Source of the DNA: Lepidodermella squamata
Taxonomy: Eukaryota; Gastrotricha
NCBI GenBank assembly: GCA_047495785.1
Contig: JBLDXI010000003.1
Coordinates: forward strand, 1,302,001 to 1,366,000
Direction: 5' to 3'
DNA: 64,000 nucleotides
Both the position numbers and the translations under genes were made by a program. Below, one piece after another: positions 52,780-63,344 of the stretch. The notes below the pieces were generated by a model. That model searched no databases. It had not been told where the DNA came from and saw nothing but the letters and a program-made list of their open reading frames with translations. Every line of letters begins with the position of its first letter. Position 1 is the stretch's first letter.

Positions 52780-54148
52780 CAGTGCACCTTTGTTATAACG
52801 AACCGGTCTTATAGCGAACTTCGATTATAACGAACAAAAATGAGTGGCACGAGCCAAACTAAGCACTTTTACATGTTGCCTGCCTCGTTTATAACGAACT
52901 TTTTATAGCGAACTTTGGGCTATAACGAAAGATTCTGGGTGGCTTGGTGGCAGCTTTAAGCGTGATATTTACATTGCTTTATAGCGAACTTGGGTCTCGC
53001 GCGCGCTCATACTCGCAAATTTCATGTATTTCATCAATTATGGGGATTCAATTTTATGATCCATTACGATTTAATCACGCTTCTGAAGAAGAAAGAACTC
53101 GGCGAGCACTTGTATGAGCATTTAGACTCTACTTCTGACCCTTCTTAAGCGAATCATCCTGAAAATTGGGGTAACGCAAATTATTTTGAATTTCCCTACT
53201 TCGTTTGTTACGAACTTTGCTTATAGCGAACTTTTTAAAGTGGCACCGTAGTGGTTCGTTATACCGAAGGTGCACTCAGGGCCGGATTAACATTCGGGTG
53301 ACCCCTGGGCACTTTCTGGTTGGCGGCCCCACTCTTCATATTTTTCCGCTAAAATTATGCTTTCATACCTGAAACCATGATCAAAGTCAGTTATCTCAAT
53401 TTCTAGATAAAATAGAGATTCCTACCATTATTTAATTTTGCTTTGGTATTTTGTTGCTACAAGCCACCCAATATTGTTACATCGCTCGAGTTGGCGTTAA
53501 TAAGTGCTTTCCATTTTCCTACAAAAGAACCGAAATTTTGGAATATTGTCACCATACCACGAGCGAAGCGGGAAATTTTCAAGATTATTCCTGAAAATAG
53601 TTTTCTCATGCAGGAAATTCCTTGCTTTTCCCGTTTCATTCTGATAGAGTAACAACATTGATGCAACTCTCAGCCATTTTTCTAAATGAGTTAACGCTTC
53701 TTCAAGATGGCTTGAACAAGTTTGTTATGGATATTATTTTCGATTCAGTCCCGGACGCCTAAAGTCAGCGCTCGTTCCGTCATTTGTACCTATTTTCATT
53801 ATGGATTGTTTATATTATAGTTTAACTGGTGCAAAAGAACGGTGAAATAATAAAGTTTGAAGTTTGAAGTTTGAAGATGAATTGAATAGGGGTAGTAACG
53901 ATGAAATAAACTGTATAATAGTTGAAGATCTAGCGAGCGAAGCGAGCACATTTTTAGCAAAGTGACATTTTTTTTGATCCGGATGCTTGGAAATGCTCTC
54001 AATTGCAAAGCTCAACGACCTAAAAAAGGCCCAAAAATCTTCCAGGAAAAAGCGAACATTTCACCACTTTCTGGCGGCCCTTTTTGACTGGCGGCCCCTG
54101 GGCACGTGCCCTCTGTGCATATGCGTTAATCCGGCCCTGGGTGCACTG
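52780..54148. mobile_element. Pogo/mariner-like element, split by a nested hAT element
   Basis: Starts CAGTGCACCTTTGTTATAACG after TA and ends CGAAGGTGCACTG before TA once the inner insertion is removed. The interior repeats TTATAACGAAC/TTATAGCGAAC. About 500 bases of its own sequence; no transposase seen. A short relative fragment lies at about 23205-23236. Confidence 0.8.
53277..54139. mobile_element. Non-autonomous hAT element (863 bp) nested in the pogo-like element
   Basis: Ends CAGGGCCGGATTAACATTCG / GCGTTAATCCGGCCCTG with a perfect 8-base target duplication GGTGCACT (53269-53276 and 54140-54147). The duplicated site is the terminal repeat of the host element. The interior shows GGTGACCCCTGGGCAC / GGCCCCTGGGCAC near both ends and no transposase frame. 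Confidence 0.9.
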
Positions 54149-55142
54149 TAACTAGCAAGAAAGTGCCAGGGCCGGGGATCGGGGAGCGTGCGTTTCATTG
54201 CCGATCTGTTTGAATTGCATAACAAAATTAATGATATAGGTATAGGTTGGAGTTACGACTCTTCTTACTCTTCATTACTCTTACTCGGAATTCGGAGCTT
54301 GCTGGCGTGACGGATATTAAAGCGTGTCAGCGATTAAAACATGTCGAAACTGTATAACCTTCATACATACCGACTTGGAAAGCATTGCCCATTTGTTTCA
54401 ACCCAGCTGTATGTGCTAGGAAAATTTACTCGAGATGCAAAAAAGTCAATGACATGAGATGGTCGAATTTAGAGGGTCACTCAACTCCCCCAAAACGCCC
54501 TCCCTTCATAAGGAAGGGCATGATCCGTGCCCTCCAAAAATGGCCGACCAAAGCTAACCCACCGCAGATTGAACCAGGTATGTTGACATTTATTTGACGT
54601 GTCTTGTATGTCCAAAGTCCACATATAAACTATACCTAATTCCTTGACGAATTCAATCTCAATGTGTATACAGCGGTAGCTATCAGCATAGTTAAACTTA
54701 AGACATCTCTGGCTTTGTTCTTTCGTGGCGTAAATGTTTTTTTCGCTTCTCGTGATTCATCAGGCAAACTTTTGCGAAATGCTCGAAAAGCATAGTAATT
54801 ACTATACGAAAACGAGACTCTTTTATATTAATATTCACCCCCTTCCTGAATTTCTGGCTTGACAAGCGTTGAGTTAACGATGAGATCAATAGATATTCCC
54901 CGCCATTTCTTTCGAGAAAATCAAATTAGGTGTGTTCGAGATAAACTGAGTTGAAGTAGCCACCAGAAAATGCGGCGACGAAAGCAGAAAACATTGATGA
55001 ATAATTGCGGCACACATGAAAGTACTACTGTGGCAGAAGATCTCCCAATTATTTATTTACCTATGGTCTCTACTTTTTTCTTAGGACTGGAGAATTTTGC
55101 ATAATTAACTGTGGCATCAAATTGAAGCACGAAAGTAAAAAA
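54149..55142. other. Intergenic, no gene seen
   Basis: About 1 kb without recognisable exon or element. Confidence 0.5.
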
Positions 55143-55222
55143 TATGCGTGGTTTCAGCACGGAGCCATGTTGCCAGAATACTTTTCAACATTTTGATTGC
55201 CCTCAACGCTATATTTAAATGC
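55143..55222 (+). promoter_or_regulatory. Conserved promoter block of secreted ankyrin gene 3
   Basis: ATGCGTGGTTTCAGCACGGAGCC, then GAATACTTTTCAACATTTTGA and CGCTATATTTAAATGCC, in the same order as at ankyrin gene 2. Confidence 0.65.
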
Positions 55223-55271
55223 CAGCCATTTTGTTTAAGTTCAGCATCTAGCAAAAGCTTACACGTTCAGA

Positions 55272-56174
55272 ATGTTCTTCAAACTGTGTATTCTTCTAGC
55301 TTACAGTTTCAGCATCGCGGCAGCAGATGATCTGAATTCTGATCAAGGTAGTTCAGGCCTGGCAAACAATACGAGCGATGCAGATTGGGTGAGTTGAATA
55401 ATTATGGTCAATGTATGAAGATTGTTGATTTCGCGAAATTAGATTTCTGAGGGCTTGCAGGAGCCGCTTGCCTGTCGATGCAATAGGACGGCCAGGAGGT
55501 TTTCCTCACAATTGATCGAAGCTGCAAGAGCTGGCGACGAATCTGTTGTGATACAGCAGTTAAATGATTGCGCCGACCCGAACAGCCTGTATTTCAGCAA
55601 CAACTGGACCGCCCTGATGTGGGCTGCCCACAACGGTCAACGATATTGTTTGAGGCGATTGGTTGCCTGCAATGCCAGTTTAGAAGATTTGAGCTCAGAT
55701 AATTCAACAGCGCTCATTCTCGCTGCGGGCAACGGAAATCTCATAAGTGTCAGGGTTCTGCTAGAAGCAGGTGCGAATGTGAATGCGACGAATTCGCTAG
55801 GATCTACGGCGTTGCTTAGCGCAGCCGAGCGTGGTTTCACCGACGTTGTTCGTTATCTGATTGATATGGGAGCTAATGCCACTGCTCGAGATGCCAACGG
55901 AAATACTGCTCTGATTCTGGCGGCCAGGGGCAATTACGTTGACATAGGAAAGATCCTGCTGAATTCTGGTATCGATAAGAATGCGGCTAATACAAGAAAG
56001 GAGACGGCTTTGCATGCTGCTGCGATGAACGGCAATTTCGAAATGGCGAAGTTGCTGTATAAGGAAGCACATGTGCGAAACTGGGTCTATGATGTGAATG
56101 GGAAGATTCCAATAGATTACGCTGCACGTTACGGTTACAGGAATATTGTCAACATACTTAGGGACTGCTGTTGA
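55272..56174 (+). CDS. Secreted ankyrin-repeat protein 3
   Basis: Two exons, 55272-55388 and 55443-56174, with a 54-base phase-0 intron at the family position; 282 residues. Signal peptide MFFKLCILLAYSFSIAAA, variable linker ending ADW, then LACRCNRTARRFSSQLIEAA and six or so ankyrin repeats (TALMWAAHNGQRYCLRRLV, TALILAAGNGNLISVRVLL, TALLSAAERGFTDVVRYLI, TALHAAAMNGNFEMAKLLY), ending ILRDCC like gene 1. It is more diverged than genes 1 and 2 are from each other, chiefly in the last two repeats, where a binding surface could have changed. Partner unknown. Confidence 0.85.
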
Positions 56175-56630
56175 CAGCATTCAACATTTGGCGGCAACTT
56201 TTGACTAATTATTATACATTATTAGTTCTATACTATACATCTTTTAAGGCTATATATCTAGCGAAGTGCAAGTTCGAATTCGTTCTTTTAACTTTTAATA
56301 AATGAATTATCTGATAAAGCATGCGTATCTGGGAATTTCTAAAGGAATTATACCAGGCTGTAGTAACCTGCCAAAACTGCCATGGTGGTGATCCCGGGGG
56401 CCCAAGTATTTTTGCTTCGAACTTTGTCCCTCAACCTCGAAATCCTTCAATTTGAAAAACGATTATGCTGCCTCGAAAAGATGGATTATTTGAAGTTCAG
56501 ATATGCAGTTCTACGTCAGCCTCTATTTTTTGTGTTTTCGATGTATGTAGTAACATAGCTAGATGAACGTGTAGCTGAATGAATGCTCCTCCATTGACGG
56601 GTTATCAAAATTCAAATATATACTTACATA
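56175..56630. other. Intergenic, no gene seen
   Basis: 3' UTR of ankyrin gene 3 (AATAAA near 56298) and promoter of the Ly6-type gene. Confidence 0.45.
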
Positions 56631-57127
56631 ATGGCCGTCATAACGAGTGAAATCGTGGGCAAAATCTGCTTTCTTGTTCTTTCAGCTTTATTATGTAGTG
56701 GATTAACAGGTAATCCCATCTTACGCACTTTATTGCGTGGCATAACTTCCGGTTTCAGATGCCCTGACCTGCTACATTGGCCAAGGCAATGATGTAACGC
56801 AACTCAGCAAGTGCAACAACACAGGATCTTGCGTGGTAAGATTTTCTTCGCCAAAATGATATTTATTAGTGAACTGCTGCGTTTATACAGAAAATCGTTG
56901 TAAAATCGAGCAGCGAGTCTTATACCAAAGGCTGTGCGAGTTCTTGCACCCAGGCCACCACTTGCTCAAATGGCATTTGCTCCTTGGTTTACTGCTGTTC
57001 TTCTGGCGATTTATGCAACAAATCACGAAGAACAATGATAACAGATCCGATACGACAAACTTTCTTGTTTATCGCGCCATGCCTAACTATTTTCTTTCAA
57101 AGTTTTCTATCAAATAATGTCAATTAA
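56631..57127 (+). CDS. Ly6/three-finger domain protein with GPI-type tail (gene 1)
   Basis: Three exons, 56631-56709, 56759-56835 and 56891-57127; introns of 49 and 55 bases; 130 residues. Signal peptide ICFLVLSALLCSGLT, then LTCYIGQGNDV, SKCNNTGSC, GCASSCTQATTC and the domain-closing signature CCSSGDLCN, the hallmark of the Ly6/uPAR three-finger fold. A C-terminal hydrophobic stretch (TFLFIAPCLTIFFQSFL) fits GPI anchoring. The members of this fold act at the cell surface as receptor modulators or ligand binders; the specific role here is unknown. Convergent with a second gene of the same fold 358 bases away. Confidence 0.8.
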
Positions 57128-57484
57128 ATGATTTCAAAAGTCTACCATGGCGATTACTGTTGAAATGAAAAGTGTAATGCTAAAAATCGGATTCATAAGC
57201 TGGTCCCCGGTGTAATTGCATGAATCCTCAGTGTTACATAGGGCTATATGATTAAGCGAACATCACAACCTTATTCTCAAGAATATTTTCCAAATTTGTT
57301 TTCTTGATTATCGATTGAGACTTACTGAGACTTCGATTTTGGAAGAAGTTGTTCAGCTGACGCCAACACACTCATTCTTCAAGATACAAAAACTCGATAT
57401 ATCCTATCTCTGATATTCCGCAATTGGAAACAACAATTTCCAGGCCGAAAGCTTTCAGTTTTTATTGGATGAAAAAGCGCTGAC

Positions 57485-58037
57485 TTAGAAGAAAAGAATA
57501 CAATTCATGAGCAATACAGTTGCAACTCCGAGAAAGTCGCTTAACAGGAAGCGCAAACTTGAACCGAAGTTGCAGGCAGATGTGTAGCAGCTAAACAAAA
57601 CTAGAGTTACAACCGATCGTAAATAAACGAAATTTCCGACCTACCAGGCGAATTCTGCAAAAAACATTAAGATAAGAAAACCAAAATTTGAGCTGATCAT
57701 TATTTACCTGTTATGTTGTTGATGCCTTGCCTTGACCATCTTCCTGTTCCTTCTGCAACGTTATGAAAACCCAGTTTATACGCTAAGCTGCAGTGAAGAA
57801 ATGTCTACCTTTAAAGCAACCAGGCTCCAAAACACACGATCTGTTGACTTGGAACGTGACCTCACTGTTCAGAGGTGTCAGGGTGATTTTGCCGCATTTC
57901 GAAGCTTCCCCACAAGCCACCAACTGGCTCGTCGAAGGAGTCGCAGTACAATTCGTGCATTGATAGCAAAATATCGCAAATGAACCCCCGATTAACCCTA
58001 GAAACACTAGTAACGTCTGCATTTTCGGATGAGTCAT
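57485..58037 (-). CDS. Ly6/three-finger domain protein with GPI-type tail and a 10-base microexon (gene 2)
   Basis: Four exons: 58037-57809, 57752-57708, 57654-57645 (10 bases) and 57590-57485; 129 residues. Signal peptide MQTLLVFLGLIGGSFA (a second ATG at 58022 may be the true start), then IFCYQCTNCTA, LVACGEASKCG, SCVLEPGCFK and, spliced across the microexon, FACCYTSACN, the CC-x4-CN closing motif. A hydrophobic tail follows (FLGVATVLLMNCILFF). Without the 10-base exon the phase breaks and the second half of the CC pair is lost, which is why I include it. All four splice junctions are GT-AG. The length matches gene 1 on the other strand. Confidence 0.75.
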
Positions 58038-58193
58038 CAAATTTAAATGTGAAATTTTTTATTTTTAGCATTATTGTTTGGTATAAACAATGTTTGAGTG
58101 CCGCATTAAAGCACAAAGTGAGAATAATAATACGAAGCCGCAACAATTTTTACCGACTTTGATAACAAGCAGTGATGAGCAACGACAACATCT

Positions 58194-60245
58194 TCACCAA
58201 TTAATCTTGCGCTGCAGTCGTAAATCAGGCCTATTGTTGTTGCTGCTGCTCGTTGTTGACGTTTGGCTTTGCAGGATTAGCGGCTGCTCAGGCGGCGACA
58301 TTTCAACAGTTGGGCCACCTGCGCATATCATCATCATCATCAATTTGAGTATTTCTCATGCTTGGATTAGGTCTAAGGTATGCATGCAGGCCAGGCTATG
58401 GGGTTAGTACGCGCACCTGTTAGGACTGACCTGGTCGCGTTGACATCCGCAATCGGCTCCTGGCTGGGAATAACGCCGATGGGGGCGGGTTTAGGTCATC
58501 TGGTGGCGGCGGGTTGCGGATCAGTGAAGGTAGCCCGGAGTTGTCGGGTTGATTTGACTTCTTGGGGGTTCGGGATCTATCTCTTCCGGCTGCTTGGCTC
58601 AGATCGGCCATATCGATGGTTACGGGCGAAATTTGAGTTCCGTTGTCGTTTGTTACTGTCAGTTGTAGGCGATGCTGTTCGAACTTTGATGTTATCCACG
58701 CTTTAGAAAAAAAAGTACGAAATTTCAACGAAAATCAACGGAATAAAAACAATGAATAGCTTACAAGGAGGAACTGTGGTTGTGTCTTGTATTTCTTTCT
58801 CAAGTTGGCTGCAAAACAATTAAATTAAATTAATTAGGAATATTCGAATCAACTAGTTCAACGGAAGCCCAATTTTTGAAAACTTCAATGACCTCAGAGT
58901 GACCGGCAAATTTGCACCAATTTAAAAAGAACATCGTAGGCTTAAAAGGAAGCGGGTCTACTTAATTTGGTTTCGAACTTTGTTAATACAAGAGTGAATG
59001 AACTTGTGGTGACTAAGAAGCTGAGAAAGCTGTCAAACCCTTTACCTAAAATGTGGGGAAGGTCTAGAAATTTCTTTTCGAATATTAAATTTGTTTTATT
59101 AAATATTAAATTAAAGTAAATTAAATTAAATTTTATTAAATTAAATATTAAAAAACCTTTTTTAATTACCATAGAATTACGAATTGTCAACATTTTTCCA
59201 AGAATTACTATGATCGACCTCGACTAACTATGATTAATCAGCCCGATTTAGGACAATTCAATTAGCTTTGGGACAATTCCGAAAAATAATAGTTGAAGTC
59301 AAAAATAAGATTCTCGTTAAATTGGTGGAATTTCGTATCTTTGTAACTTTGGCTTGTTAACATGTTGAAGATTTCAGACTGAGCCACAATTTTCAGATTT
59401 ATCGCGAGGTTGATGAGCTGAATGGGATAAAAATTTAAATAAATTTGATCCAACCAGGTAAACCCCGAAAATTACCGAACCAGTTACCATCGGGGTTTTC
59501 AGGGTTTTCTCTGTAACATTTTCAATTTGTTCGGTAAAATCGGGGATAAAAGATGGAAGATTCCCCAATGGGCTTAATTTCAAAAAATTTCAAAATTAGA
59601 AACGGTTGCACAACTTATGGGACACGCCGCGCTCTAGACATGGATATTGACCTTACTAACCCACAAGCTTGAGAGTCTCTAATAAAGGGGGACCTCGATC
59701 ACTTACCCGGTATCTTTGACGAAATCTCGAAATTCGTCTTCACTCATCGTTTGAGCAGTAAGCCATTTGAAGAAGGTCTCCGAAGCCAGCAGGGCATACT
59801 GCCTCGCCCCGCTCTGGTACTGTTCCGCCTTTTCGCCCCATTTCAGCTTCATCTGAATCGCAATAAGCACCGCAGATACAGCCGAGACGCAGCCGCTGAA
59901 AACGCGCTGAAATTCCTCGTTATTATTAGCCGCGACATAGACAACGGCGACAGCACATTGCAGGCCCATAAGAGGTAGGAAGAATAGGAAGGTATCGAGT
60001 CGCCGGTAAAAAGTCGATGAGTAAGAGTAAGAGTGGCGCTTCTCGCGAAATCGGATGTACATGAAGGCAAGTAGGGTTGGCCTATCGCTAGTTCGGCCGG
60101 ATATGGCGACCGGGGGCGGTGGAGCGGAACGGTCGGCTGGCGGTAGGCCCGTGCTGATGTCTGGCACGTCGATGACCTTGACATAAGTAGATTCAACATC
60201 ATCGTCATCTATAGGCCGAAGTCGGGCTGAATCGGCGTAAGACAT
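58194..60245 (-). CDS. SLATT-like two-transmembrane protein with proline-rich C-terminus
   Basis: Four exons: 60245-59707, 58808-58765 (44 bases), 58700-58431 and 58318-58194; 325 residues; phases 2, 1, 1 agree at every junction. After an N-terminal polar region come FYRRLDTFLFFLPLMGLQCA and VFSGCVSAVSAVLIAIQMKL, two membrane helices. They are followed by KWGEKAEQYQSGARQYALLA, which fits the amphipathic pattern of the SLATT domain (SMODS- and SLOG-associating 2TM effector), known in bacteria as a membrane-perturbing effector of antiphage systems and present in some eukaryotes. The C-terminal 150 residues are polar and proline-rich (NPPPPDDLNPPPSA) and presumably cytosolic. The family call rests on pattern only. 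The intron of about 900 bases is long for this genome. A TIR gene lies 2.5 kb away. Confidence 0.6.
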
Positions 60246-60915
60246 TGTTTTGGGACGGTTAGGCAAGCGATTTGTTAATTATTCAGGTGTTAAATGCTTT
60301 CAAACTAAGCACTAGGTGAATGTAGCAGTTGTTAGAGGAAAGTATAGGTGAAATTGTTCAAGCAGGTTCACATCATACTCCAGAGGACTGAAGTCTCAGG
60401 GAACTCCGGGATCACTTCGAATTTTTTTTAATTTAATTTGAATTTTCTATAATTTTAATTTCAATCATTTTTCATGAGAGGTTGGAATTTCCCTCAAAAC
60501 TTGAAAAATCTCAGCTCTGGGAATTTTCGTTGAATTTTCCTAATTTAACGGGCGAAAATTGATTAAATTAAAAAAATACCATAAATTGAGGTAAATAATT
60601 AATTCATTCAAAACCTCGGCTGAAATAATTTTTTTATAATAAATTAAAAATTCAGCTTTATTTAAAAAAAATTGGAAAAATATTTCGAAAAGAATTTGAA
60701 ATTCAAAAATTGATTTGGAAAAAAATTGAAATTTTCAAAACTGGCAACTTGAGCTGTTTAAATTAATAAAAAATAAAATTAAGGAATAATTCGTTTAATA
60801 TGAGATATTTTTTCTCAATTCTCTCCGATTATTTCTTGATTTTCTTAAATTTAAAGAAATTATTGCCATTTTAGCGCATAGCTTTCAAAGCATGCTGGGA
60901 TCCTCATGCAAGGTT

Positions 60916-61397
60916 TCATACAATTTGGGCAATGAGAGGAATAGGAAAGTAAATGGAAGACACCAATAAGCTAAAGCCAACCTGTTCCAGCATCGAGTTG
61001 ATATTATCGTTCACCGCCTTGCAGATACCAAACATTCAGAAATTGATATTACGACAGACAAAAAATAACCAGGGAAAATATCACGCATAATATTTTCAAA
61101 TCAGAGTGATTCATAGGAGAGGTCACATTGCCAATTTTTTTTCATTCACCAAAATTAAAGCGTGTGCCGTAAAAGCGGAAGGGTGAAATGAAGCCGGAAT
61201 GTGTGAATTAATTGAAGCATGACTGGTGTTCAATGATGCGGAACAATTATTACCTGGGTTATATTGGCTGATTTAGGTTGGAGGATGGGAGGTTTTTGTG
61301 CGCCAGAATCTGCTGCGGCAGAAGAGGGCCCTGGCTGGGGGCCTAATAAGGGAGTTTCCTCTGCTAAAGCAGTTTCAGCTTCATTAGGATTCGACAT
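60916..61397 (-). CDS. Small C-terminally anchored membrane protein (81 aa)
   Basis: Two exons, 61397-61254 and 61017-60916, phase 0. Exon 1 encodes an acidic, proline-rich start (MSNPNEAETALAEETPLLGP) with an EETPLL sequence resembling an acidic dileucine sorting signal ([DE]xxxL[LI]). Exon 2 encodes AVNDNINSMLEQ and then one hydrophobic helix VGFSLLVSSIYFPIPLIAQIV that ends the protein. No signal peptide, so tail-anchored. Family not recognised. It lies upstream of the SLATT-like gene on the same strand and might be co-regulated with it. An alternative donor after MLEQ (GTTGGC) could lead to a longer form. Confidence 0.5.
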
Positions 61398-62747
61398 CAC
61401 ATCGATAACAAAAATCTAAATAAAATAAAATATTAACAAAATTTGCATAAAATATGAAAAATTTAATTGAGAGATTATAAATAATTCGAAAATCAGGATA
61501 AAAAGTGAGGAAAAATTCAAGGTTTAAGGTTATCACTATCAAAAAATCAAGATGGATATATTAATCCTGTTTGTTTATTGCAATTCCTATTGTTATCTTG
61601 TTTTTTATAGATTGAAGTGACAGGTGATAAATGAGGCAATTGAGCGAGGGGTTAAAGATGCCTTTAACGGTCAAAATTGCATGGCGGCTGATGAGTTTTG
61701 GCAAAATTTGGCCCGTACTACTACGTTTCACGTCGGAGCTTACTGAATACAAAATATATGCGAGCACGTATATTATTATTGTGTAGCCGCGAAGAAAAAA
61801 CGCGCGCGCACAACTCGTAAATAACAACAAGCACGCATATAAAAATATACGTGCGCGCATCAAGCCACCTTAATCAAGTAAAAAATGGGCATTTTCACTT
61901 TTCAGATCGCGTAATTCGTGTTGTATATCAATCGATTCGTCTCAATTCGCTTAATCACAAGGTATATGTCTGAAAATACGCGATTTTTTCATATGAAACT
62001 CCTTTTTCACTTGTCAGCAAAGAAAAGGAGCGAAATGATGCGTTTGCCGCTAGTATATACGAAATTACTATGATGATTGTGCTGCTTGTAGTATATTTTA
62101 TTTACGCCTGTTGTTTATCTGCACCCGAGGAGGGAGCTCTTTGTAGTATAGTCGCGCTTTTCGCGCCCATTCAGCGGCAATAATCGAGCGGAAAGAGACT
62201 ATTTTTACGCTAAATTGCATCCGCCACCAAGTGCTATTCAAAGTTCCCAAGTGGGAAATAATTATTTATATTTTATTAAATCAATTATCAAGCAGTAAAC
62301 AATGAAAACTTATACGGAATTGTAAATATGGAATATAAGGAAAATTATCCTTATTTTTATTTCCATACTGTTGAAGGAAGAAAGTTGAAAAAATGAGTAA
62401 AATTTTTTCAATTTTGTTTCTGATTTTAAAAATATTTGTTCATATTTTTTTCAAAATTTTTTTATGAATTTCACATTTTTTTTTAATTTTTGGCATTATA
62501 TTCACACTGCAAGTCTTCAATGTAACAGATACTCTTAAAAAGACGAATTCTCTTCTTCAAACTTGAATGAAACATTTATCAAACAAATCAATGGGAAAAA
62601 ATGGAACAATCCTGCCTTTTTTGAAGTCAAGCGAGCAAAAAACCGAAATGGCGTGACGCGTTGCTAAGCAACAGACGCTTCAACGCAATGAAAGCAATGC
62701 CTCCACGCGAGCAATAAATATCTGATGAGAGAGCAATAGATAATAAA
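61398..62747. other. Intergenic between the divergent tail-anchored and TIR genes, no gene seen
   Basis: AT-rich; CGCGCGC/ACGTATAT-rich segment at 61750-61860. No exon recognised. Confidence 0.5.
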
Positions 62748-63344
62748 ATGAAGGAAAAAAAATCGACCAATACACGTGAAACGCAAGCCTTTGCATATAC
62801 TAAAGCAATTCACACTTTATTCAAACTGGATTTTAAATCCTTTATTAGAATGGCGTCAGACTTCAGTTTAAGTACGAACGAAAGGAATCCGATCAATTCA
62901 AATCGGGCCGTTTTTATCAGTTACAACTGCGTTCAGCGAAATTTGGTCATTCCGCTGTGCTCCAATCTAGTTCCAGCCCAGATTTTCCGTCATGTTTTCG
63001 CTGATTTTCAGAAAAACCCTGACGAAACGTCGGATAATTATGAACAGGCGATTCTTATCGCCGACTACGTCATCATTTTCTTCAGCAACGAGTATCGAAA
63101 TAGCAAGGCGTGTGAGGCTGAGGCGCGCATGATCATGCAACAACGGCGAGGTCCGACGTGTGTCGTTAAATTGTACCCGGCTTTCGATGATTCATCGCTT
63201 GTTGATGGGTTCAGCTTTGCGACTACGATTAGGCTGATGGCTAATGGCCAGAGTATCGATGACGCGGCTGTGGCGTTGACAATGGCTGTTAAGGAACACT
63301 TGGTCATTTTGCCAAATACGAGCCGCGAACAGCAGAAAAAGTGA
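62748..63344 (+). CDS. TIR-domain protein (3' end possibly continues past window)
   Basis: Frame of 198 residues from ATG 62748; a second ATG at 62850 (MASDFSLSTN) is just as plausible. The TIR domain begins at RAVFISYNC (beta-A strand). It includes ILIADYVIIFFSNEYRNSKA and ends near DAAVALTMAVKEHLVIL. SKACEAEARMIM carries the Cys-x2-Glu pattern in which the Glu is catalytic in NAD-hydrolysing TIRs, so enzymatic activity is possible. No signal peptide or membrane helix, hence cytosolic. The frame ends in AAAAAGTGAGT, which is either a TGA stop (63342-63344) or a donor after 63340, so the protein may go on to further domains beyond the window. Confidence 0.7.
   Translation: MKEKKSTNTRETQAFAYTKAIHTLFKLDFKSFIRMASDFSLSTNERNPINSNRAVFISYNCVQRNLVIPLCSNLVPAQIFRHVFADFQKNPDETSDNYEQAILIADYVIIFFSNEYRNSKACEAEARMIMQQRRGPTCVVKLYPAFDDSSLVDGFSFATTIRLMANGQSIDDAAVALTMAVKEHLVILPNTSREQQKK

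Noticed and set aside
52033-54148. Clusters of short repeats considered as a CRISPR-like or satellite array
   Set aside because: The repeats are explained by transposon terminal repeats with TA or 8-base target duplications; spacing is irregular and this is an animal genome.
55797-56180. Minus-strand frame of 127 codons
   Set aside because: Antisense shadow of ankyrin gene 3.
61750-61870. CG/AT-alternating segment considered as a structured RNA or regulatory element
   Set aside because: Simple-sequence composition, no consistent stem with conserved features.
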